NCBI GenBank assembly: GCA_014728425.1
Contig: WJLO01000089.1
Coordinates: forward strand, 1 to 20,842
Reading direction: 5' to 3'
Length of the DNA stretch: 20,842 nucleotides
Source: Minisyncoccota bacterium
GTDB lineage: Bacteria; Patescibacteriota; Microgenomatia; UBA1400; PJMF01
Shown piece by piece: positions 15,412-20,842 of this stretch; the first letter of the stretch is position 1, and each line of letters starts with the position of its first letter. The translations under genes and the position numbers were made by a program. The notes under the pieces are model-generated. The model ran no database searches. It was not told where the DNA came from and worked only from the letters and a program-made list of their open reading frames with translations.

Positions 15412-16110
15412 TTATTTTTCAATAATTTCTACTTTTTCCACTATTACAGGCTTAACTGGCTGAGAAACTTCCCCAGTGGCATTGGCTTGTACTTCAGCAG
15501 CAGCAATTTGGTCTACTACCTCGATCCCTGCTGTAACCTGACCAAAAATCACATAGTTTTTAGGTAAGTTATAGTCCTGATGGAGGATAAAAAACTGACT
15601 ACCATTAGTATCAGGCCCAGCATTGGCCATAGCTACAGTGCCACGAGTATATTCACCAGTAAAAGGCTCATCAGCAAAACGATAGCCTGGGCCACCTCTG
15701 CCAGTGCCTTCTGGATCACCGCCTTGAATCATAAAGCCCTTGATCACTCGGTGAAAAATGGTTTGGTCATAAAAATTATTTTTGGCTAAATAAACAAAAT
15801 TATTAACTGTAATCGGAGTTTGCTTGGCCTGCAAACTAATAGTGATCTTACCAGCACTGGTGTGCAACACTGCAGTATAAGTTTTATTTTGGTCAATCAT
15901 CATGGTTGGCTTGGCTAAAGTTTTACTGTTTGCAGTAGGACTAGGCATGGTTTCTTTCTGTTTAGTTGGTGATGAGATTTTTAGTTTTAAATCTTGATTG
16001 GTTAAAAAGGATTGAGATGGCTGGCTTTGCCAAATAATTAAAGCAAACAAGCCTAAAACTATCAGCACTAAAAAAATAAATAATTTAGATTGATTTTGGT
16101 CAGAAAACAT
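15412..16110 (-). CDS. membrane-anchored cyclophilin-type peptidyl-prolyl isomerase
   Basis: A 232-aa protein that speeds cis-trans isomerisation of proline bonds in folding proteins. One hydrophobic helix at about 9-28 anchors it, and residues 35-72 are a Ser/Thr/Pro/Lys linker. The cyclophilin domain spans about 78-230. FHRVIKGFMIQGGDP at 119-133 carries the catalytic Arg121, Phe126 and Gln129. MANAGPDTNGSQFFI at 161-175 is the second signature. All key residues are present, so it should be active, most likely on exported proteins at the outer face of the membrane. It is a single gene with its own probable promoter. Confidence 0.95.
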   Translation of the reverse strand: MFSDQNQSKLFIFLVLIVLGLFALIIWQSQPSQSFLTNQDLKLKISSPTKQKETMPSPTANSKTLAKPTMMIDQNKTYTAVLHTSAGKITISLQAKQTPITVNNFVYLAKNNFYDQTIFHRVIKGFMIQGGDPEGTGRGGPGYRFADEPFTGEYTRGTVAMANAGPDTNGSQFFILHQDYNLPKNYVIFGQVTAGIEVVDQIAAAEVQANATGEVSQPVKPVIVEKVEIIEK

Positions 16111-16115
16111 TTTTA

Positions 16116-16145
16116 ATAATATTGCTAGATTAAAATTTACTTAAA
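16116..16145 (-). promoter_or_regulatory. candidate promoter of the cyclophilin gene
   Basis: On the minus strand TTTAAG (16140-16145), 18 bp and TATTAT (16116-16121) end 5 bp before the ATG at 16110. The arrangement again points to an almost leaderless mRNA. Confidence 0.4.
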
Positions 16146-16173
16146 TAACAAACATTCTTCATAATATAGTTTG

Positions 16174-17358
16174 TTAATCAGGATTGCAACGTGATGATGT
16201 TTTTTTTAAATACTTTTTGCCTTTTAGCTTCTCAGGCAACAAGCTTTCCTTTGAATCAGGATACATTTTATACCCCTTTCCATAGCCAAGCTTCTTCATT
16301 AGCTTAGTAGGAGCATTTCTCAGATGTAATGGTATTGGTAAATTGCCGTGTTTCTTTACATCATTCAGGGTAGCAAAGTAGGCATCGTGTGCAGAGCGAT
16401 CCTTTTTTGCTTGTGCTAAATATGCTGTCCCATGAGCCAAATTAATTTGAGCCTCTGGATAGCCTATGTTTTGCACCGCATCAAAGACTGCATTTGCTAC
16501 TACCAATGCAGTGGGTTGTGCCAAGCCAATATCTTCGCTAGCAAAGATAACCATTCTTCTGGCAATAAACTTGGGATCTTCTCCAGCTTCAACCATCCTA
16601 GCTAAGTAATATAAAGCTGCATCAACATTGCTAGCCCGCATGCTTTTAATAAAAGCACTAATAGTATTGTAATGCTCTTCTCCTTGCTTATCATAACGTA
16701 AGAACTTATTTTGCAGAGCTTCTTTTAAGGTTTTTAAAGTTACCTGACCATAAAGCTGCTGAGCAGCTTCAATCACATTAATAGCCTGTCGAGCATCACC
16801 ACCAGCCATTTTTACTACCCAATCTTGAGCAGTATCAGCCAATTGAGGTTGAGCGCGTTTAATAATTTGCTTAATCTGTAACTCAGTCAAAGCCTCAAGT
16901 ACAAACACTCGTAAACGTGATAACAGAGCAGAGATCACCTCAAAGCTAGGGTTTTCTGTAGTAGCACCAATTAAAGTCAACTGCCCGCTTTCTACAAAAG
17001 GAAGTAAGTAATCTTGTTGAGCTTTATTAAAACGATGGATTTCATCTAAAAACAACACTTTAGGAAACAGGCCTGGTTGTAGGTTGGGACCTACTTGCTT
17101 GTTCTCGGTAACAATTTGTCTAATATCTGCCTTGCCTGCAGAGACTGCAGATAGCTCATGATAGTCAGCTTCTAAAGCCTGAGCATAAATACGTGCTAAA
17201 GTAGTTTTACCAACTCCTGGTGGTCCCCATAATAAAAAAGAAAACAGGTGTTTTTGCTCAATAGCTTGACGCAGGGGCTTGCTCGCGCCAACCAAATGAG
17301 TTTGGCCTACAAATTCATCAAGATTGCTGGGTCTGATTTGATCTGCTAAAGGCTGCAT
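16174..17358 (-). CDS. rarA: replication-associated recombination protein RarA (MgsA)
   Basis: A 394-aa AAA+ ATPase that acts at stalled replication forks, related to clamp-loader subunits and eukaryotic WRNIP1. Walker [10 protein letters not shown] is at 45-53, Walker [10 protein letters not shown] near 102-110, sensor 1 [10 protein letters not shown] at 130-139, and an Arg-finger region LLSRLRVF near 146-153. The C-terminal half carries the family SEDIGLA and [12 protein letters not shown] motifs and the final [14 protein letters not shown]. Slightly shorter than the usual 420-450 aa. The first ATG (17356-17358) is preferred to a TTG one codon upstream. It lies 18 bp from the end of the broken acyltransferase gene. 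Confidence 0.95.
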   Translation of the reverse strand: MQPLADQIRPSNLDEFVGQTHLVGASKPLRQAIEQKHLFSFLLWGPPGVGKTTLARIYAQALEADYHELSAVSAGKADIRQIVTENKQVGPNLQPGLFPKVLFLDEIHRFNKAQQDYLLPFVESGQLTLIGATTENPSFEVISALLSRLRVFVLEALTELQIKQIIKRAQPQLADTAQDWVVKMAGGDARQAINVIEAAQQLYGQVTLKTLKEALQNKFLRYDKQGEEHYNTISAFIKSMRASNVDAALYYLARMVEAGEDPKFIARRMVIFASEDIGLAQPTALVVANAVFDAVQNIGYPEAQINLAHGTAYLAQAKKDRSAHDAYFATLNDVKKHGNLPIPLHLRNAPTKLMKKLGYGKGYKMYPDSKESLLPEKLKGKKYLKKTSSRCNPD

Positions 17359-17365
17359 CAACAGC

Positions 17366-17394
17366 AGTATACCGGATTATCGCTGATACTTAAA
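17366..17394 (-). promoter_or_regulatory. candidate promoter of rarA, probably leaderless
   Basis: On the minus strand TTTAAG (17389-17394), 17 bp and TATACT (17366-17371) end 7 bp before the rarA ATG. The -35 lies inside the last codons of the upstream acyltransferase gene. Confidence 0.5.
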
Positions 17395-18483
17395 TAAAGG
17401 CACTGAAGTAAACCATTTATCTTTCCAACCATAGTTCATCTCTAAAAAATCAATTTTGTTCATGCCCAAAGCTAAAGCGTCTTTGATTTCCAGTAAATTA
17501 ACATAGTTGCCAATACCGGGAAAATTTTGTACATCATAAGCACATTTAAGCGGATAATAACATTGATTAAAAATAGCAATTAAATCTACTGCTGCTACTT
17601 GACCATTAATAATTACAGTAATCATTCTGAGTTGATAAGTTTGCCTTTGTTGCCCCAACTCAATTACTTAAGAAAAGGTCTTTACCCGCCTAGAGTCGTC
17701 CCAGTCTGTTGTTTCTCCTTTTTGGGCAAAACGCTGCTTGCTTAGTTTCACTAATAAAGGAAAATCTTCAAAACGATTAAAAAGAACCTGAGGCTGCTGG
17801 CCTTCAATCAAGCGTTGATCTCTTTTGAGGTTGTATCTTTTTTTCTTTTTTAAAGTAAGTAAAAAATCTTCAACCGATTGTAATCCAGTTAAATCTAAAA
17901 TATATTTAGGATCATCTGCAGTAAAACTCATAGTTTGTTGCAGCCACCAAGGTAGCTCAATCATAGCATTTAACACTACAGGTTGAGGACAAACTGCTAA
18001 TAATAAAGGAATCAACAGCTCATCTTTCACCAAAAAACGATTGTCTTCTTGCCACCAACTCCCAAACCAGAAATATTTCTTACGATCGGCTTCATACCAT
18101 AATGGTAATAAGGCTAAAGGCTGATGCTTGGTTTTAAGTACTAAAAAGTAAGGTTGATGTTGGTATCCTTGCCAAAAAGCTAAACGAAACTCCCAAGTAT
18201 CAAACAGGCTTTGTGCCTGATTAAACTCTTGCCAAAGTTGCTGGCAATGATCAAGCTCAGTAATGACTTGCAGACTCAAGGCGTAAACCAACTCAATTTG
18301 ACCATGCTGATGATAATAATCTCGTTGAGTTTCGTTTAAAGTTTTTTGAAAATAACCAGGATAAACTAGTGTTGTTTTATTAACCAACTCAACAGGATCA
18401 TCAGTTGATAGACTGTTTAGCCATAAGGGAGGTTGATCTGAAGTTAATAAAGAGTCTTGGGTAGCAGTGGTCTTTGTCGACAT
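17377..18483 (-). pseudogene. GNAT/FemAB-fold acyltransferase interrupted by an in-frame TAA
   Basis: One open frame of 368 codons is broken only by TAA at 17668-17670; both sides are in the same frame. The first part (271 aa) has the DTWEFRLAFWQGY start, a PLALLPLWYE strand, and KKKKRYNLKRDQR near 213-225, typical of CelD/BioF2-like GNAT acyltransferases (Acetyltransf_6). The part after the stop carries the rest of that fold: MITVIINGQVAAVDLIAIFNQ, then YDVQNFPGIGNYVNLLEIKDA and KIDFLEMNYGWKDKW. Neither half alone is a complete domain. A single CAA-to-TAA change would explain the stop. This suggests recent loss of function, or a sequence error or population variant. The acyl substrate is unknown; neighbours hint at the cell envelope. 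Confidence 0.85.
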
Positions 18484-18489
18484 ATAGTT

Positions 18490-18504
18490 GCCTGATTAAC
18501 AGGC
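18490..18504. repeat. small hairpin in the divergent intergenic region
   Basis: GCCTG-ATTAA-CAGGC forms a 5-bp stem 6 bp upstream of the acyltransferase ATG. It could hide or help translation initiation on the minus-strand mRNA, but it is short. Confidence 0.5.
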
Positions 18505-18521
18505 CCCTAGCTCTCAATGTT

Positions 18522-18557
18522 AAAATTAGTTATAAATAATCACTAATTTTAATTAGT
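18522..18557. promoter_or_regulatory. inverted-repeat cluster, possible operator
   Basis: AAAATTAGT (18522-18530) and ACTAATTTT (18542-18550) form a perfect 9-bp inverted repeat, and AATTAGT occurs again at 18551-18557. Together there are three alternating copies of a 7-bp half-site between two divergent genes. This is the arrangement expected of a regulator binding site. The regulator is not identified. Confidence 0.45.
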
Positions 18558-18568
18558 TAACTATTATT

Positions 18569-18574
18569 AAGGAG
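18569..18574 (+). promoter_or_regulatory. ribosome binding site selecting a TTG start
   Basis: AAGGAG lies 9 bp before TTG at 18584 but 18 bp before the first ATG at 18593. The spacing favours TTG as the start. Confidence 0.7.
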
Positions 18575-18583
18575 TTTTTTAAT

Positions 18584-20218
18584 TTGTCAATAATGAATTA
18601 CCAGGCTAAAAATAAATCTAATCGTCCTGCTACCAACAAAAAATCTTGGTCTCGTTCAAGAATGATTGCGGTCTTGGGTTTTGCTCTACTATTGATGGTG
18701 TTTGTTTGGTTAATAAATGACTTAAGATTTATCTTGTATAGCAGTAAGCTTAGCTGGCATGGTTGGCAACTTAAGCAGTTAATACCCCAATATGGCCAAC
18801 AACTATTAACGCCCACCGAGCAAACTCCCCAGGTTGTTGGTCAGTTACGCCAAAATCTGCAACAAGCCGATCAGCACAGCCAACAACTTGCTCAAATTTA
18901 TCCTCAAACCAAGCTAGTTAAAAAATTCTGCAAAGCTGAACAATTCTATTTAATTACTGAGTTAATCAAAGACGCTAATCAGCTGGCTCAATACTTTTTA
19001 ACTGGCCAGCACAGTTGGTTAGCCTTGCTACAAAATACTCATGAGCTTCGTGCTACTGGTGGGTTTATGGGTTCTTATGCTCGTCTTGAACTTGACAACG
19101 GCCAACTTACTAAACTAGAAATTCAAGATATTTATGAGCCTGATGGTCAGTTCACTGGTTATGTTGAAGCTCCTCCAGGAGTAAAGGAGTATCTTAGTAG
19201 TGGTCAAGGGCTACGCCTGCCTGATGCTAACTGGCAAGCAGATTTTCCTACTAGTGCTCAAACCATTTTAAGTTTTTTTGCCCATGGTAAAGAACAGCGG
19301 CTAGAAGGAGTAGTGGCAGTTAATCTTAGTTTGATGCAAAAACTACTACAGTTAACTGGCCCGGTTTATCTGGCTGATTATGACACTTGGGTTAATGCTG
19401 ATAACTTAGCTCAAGTAGCCCGAGCTGACCGTCAAGAATTTTTTCCTGGCAGCAGAGCCAAGCGTAATTTTTTAACCAGCCTCACTACTCAGCTCAAAAT
19501 CAACTTAACTCAATTAGAACTAAAAGACCAACAAAGCTTATTAGACTTACTAGCTAAAGCTTTAAAACAAAAAGAGTTGCAGTTTTATACCAATGTTCCA
19601 GAAATCGAAAAAGTCTTTCAGAAAAATCAAGTTGCTGGTGTTCTTGGACCAAAACAACCTAGTGACTTTTATCTTTACTTGCTTGAGTCAAATGTCGGTA
19701 TTAATAAGGCTAACCAGGCTATTACACGCCAAGTTAAACTTAGGCGAGCTCAATCAACCATAACTATTGAAGTTAAGTTTAGTAATAACAACCAATCAGT
19801 AGTTACTACTAGCTCGCCAAGTTTGCCAATACCTACTCAAGCGCTTGCTCAGGCAGATCATTTGGGTTATGTAAACTACCAACGCCTGATTTTGCCCACC
19901 AATGCTGTGATTAACAGTATTAGCTATGATGCTGATATTCAGGATAATGTTAATCTGCAACTCATTAATAGTTGGGACGAAAAACTAATTACCAACTTTA
20001 CTAACCAAGAATTTAAACAACTGGGCTTTTTAATCACCTTAGCTGCACAACACCAAGGCCTGTTAACCATAAAACTCAATCTCGACAAACCCTTACCTCA
20101 GCCAGCTCAAGTCTGGCTGCAAAAACAACCAGGTTTACCAGCAGTACAGTATCAACTAGAAAAAACTGGCCAAACTACTACAATCTTGCTAGATCAAGAT
20201 CAATTGATAGAGTGGTAA
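18584..20218 (+). CDS. DUF4012 domain protein, membrane-anchored
   Basis: A 544-aa protein with a basic N-terminus, one membrane helix at about 27-45 and a large outside domain. LALLQNTHELRATGGFMGSY at 146-165 is the hallmark of DUF4012, a family common in CPR and Actinobacteria and thought to act at the cell surface. The stretch before it (50-140) is Gln-rich and helical. The middle has VVAVNLSLMQKLLQLTGPVYL near 243-263, which is also conserved in the family. The C-terminal ~170 residues are beta-rich. Start chosen as TTG from the Shine-Dalgarno position. It diverges from the broken acyltransferase gene. The biochemical role is unknown. Confidence 0.88.
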   Translation: MSIMNYQAKNKSNRPATNKKSWSRSRMIAVLGFALLLMVFVWLINDLRFILYSSKLSWHGWQLKQLIPQYGQQLLTPTEQTPQVVGQLRQNLQQADQHSQQLAQIYPQTKLVKKFCKAEQFYLITELIKDANQLAQYFLTGQHSWLALLQNTHELRATGGFMGSYARLELDNGQLTKLEIQDIYEPDGQFTGYVEAPPGVKEYLSSGQGLRLPDANWQADFPTSAQTILSFFAHGKEQRLEGVVAVNLSLMQKLLQLTGPVYLADYDTWVNADNLAQVARADRQEFFPGSRAKRNFLTSLTTQLKINLTQLELKDQQSLLDLLAKALKQKELQFYTNVPEIEKVFQKNQVAGVLGPKQPSDFYLYLLESNVGINKANQAITRQVKLRRAQSTITIEVKFSNNNQSVVTTSSPSLPIPTQALAQADHLGYVNYQRLILPTNAVINSISYDADIQDNVNLQLINSWDEKLITNFTNQEFKQLGFLITLAAQHQGLLTIKLNLDKPLPQPAQVWLQKQPGLPAVQYQLEKTGQTTTILLDQDQLIEW

Positions 20219-20246
20219 GTAAAACCACTTTTTGCCTTTTCTAATT

Positions 20247-20768
20247 TTACCCCCCTCTGGCCTTAGAGCCTTGTTGGGCATCAGCTCCATGACGCACGTT
20301 TACACCACGTTCATGCAATATATTACGAATAGTTTCTGAACTTACTTTCAAACCACATGCTATCTGATACATAGATAAGCCTTCTAGATATAATGCTATT
20401 ACCTTTTTGACCTGCTCTTCACTCAATGCAGGTGGCCGCCCCCTAGGCCCTGTTAAGTCAAGCGGTTTTAAAACATTATAAACAGTGTTAACATGTACTC
20501 CAAGTTCTGCAGCTATCTGTCTTGCCGTCATAGGGAGATTTGTCCTTGCTAGCTCAATAATTTTTGCTCTTTGTGCTTCGGTTAAAGGGCTGCCTCCCAT
20601 GGCAACAACAGTGGCAGTCTCTGGATGTAGTAATTCTGTTGCCACTATGCTGGCGGCTGCTTTCAACAAGTCTGGAGGTAATGATTTACGAAGTGCTTGA
20701 GTATAAGTTTTCATAGCTGTTTGTTGATCAGGAGTGAAAATTCTTGATCCGGCTTCTGTTTTTGGCAT
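20247..20768 (-). CDS. tandem helix-turn-helix DNA-binding protein
   Basis: A 173-aa protein with two helix-turn-helix units. The first, at 62-100, includes MTARQIAAELGVHVNTVYNVL. The second, at 116-156, includes YQIACGLKVSSETIRNILHERGV. The GRPPALSEEQ linker at 110-119 resembles the segment before the C-terminal HTH of serine resolvases and HTH parts of transposases. There is no serine recombinase, DDE or other catalytic domain, so it is either a regulator, a transposase-derived DNA-binding fragment, or an orphan helper. The gene is richer in G+C by eye than its neighbours. It has no Shine-Dalgarno sequence and converges on the DUF4012 gene with a 28-bp gap. No inverted terminal repeats were found. 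Confidence 0.75.
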   Translation of the reverse strand: MPKTEAGSRIFTPDQQTAMKTYTQALRKSLPPDLLKAAASIVATELLHPETATVVAMGGSPLTEAQRAKIIELARTNLPMTARQIAAELGVHVNTVYNVLKPLDLTGPRGRPPALSEEQVKKVIALYLEGLSMYQIACGLKVSSETIRNILHERGVNVRHGADAQQGSKARGG

Positions 20769-20842
20769 ATTATTCAGTTAAGTCTAGTAAGTAACATTTA
20801 AACTAACCCTGCTGGTGCATTAATGCTATAAGGTATAAAATA

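Noticed and set aside
17668..17670. TAA recoding in the acyltransferase
   Set aside because: TAA ends many genes here and no recoding structure was recognised; a nonsense change is simpler.
1..20842. CRISPR arrays, rRNA genes or a complete insertion sequence
   Set aside because: No spaced direct-repeat array, rRNA-like stretch, or transposase with terminal repeats was found.

Overview
The window looks like chromosome from a Candidate Phyla Radiation (Patescibacteria) bacterium, perhaps Microgenomates-like, though the lineage cannot be fixed from this sequence. The evidence is an A+T-rich genome with short intergenic gaps, a DUF4012 protein, an orphan family-5 solute-binding protein beside secG, a FemAB-like transferase, a membrane-anchored Mur-ligase homologue, and a tRNA-Pro without an encoded CCA end. 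The standard bacterial code fits: TAA and TGA both end genes, and no frame needs reassignment.

Layout. 1-1615: a membrane protein with a long disordered N-terminus, flanked by A+T-rich non-coding DNA. 1616-5513 (+): a two-gene cassette that is the most unusual part of the window. It encodes a 402-aa alanyl-tRNA-synthetase paralogue that stops before the editing domain, then an 886-aa protein with an unrecognised N-terminus and a radical-SAM-like C-terminus. 5556-5704: a minus-strand tRNA-Pro(GGG), with an exact 19-bp copy of its 3' end 73 bp downstream of it. 5984-10669 (+): recA, an RNase Y gene whose product lacks the usual membrane anchor, secG and a solute-binding protein.

10755-18483 (-): an envelope and housekeeping block. 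In transcription order it runs from a GNAT-type acyltransferase broken by one in-frame stop codon, through rarA, a membrane-anchored cyclophilin, an alpha/beta hydrolase directly abutting a Mur-ligase homologue, and a DegT-family PLP enzyme, to a FemAB-like transferase that overlaps it. 18584-20218 (+): a DUF4012 protein. 20247-20768 (-): a tandem helix-turn-helix protein with no catalytic domain.

How the genes work together. recA and rarA serve recombination and fork repair; rny serves RNA turnover; secG serves protein export. The Mur-like, FemAB-like, DegT-like, cyclophilin and DUF4012 proteins fit cell-envelope assembly. Two kinds of translation start appear. recA, rny and the DUF4012 gene have Shine-Dalgarno sequences. 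Several others have a -10-like box only 5-11 bp before the ATG, which suggests leaderless mRNAs. No rRNA, CRISPR array or complete insertion sequence was seen.
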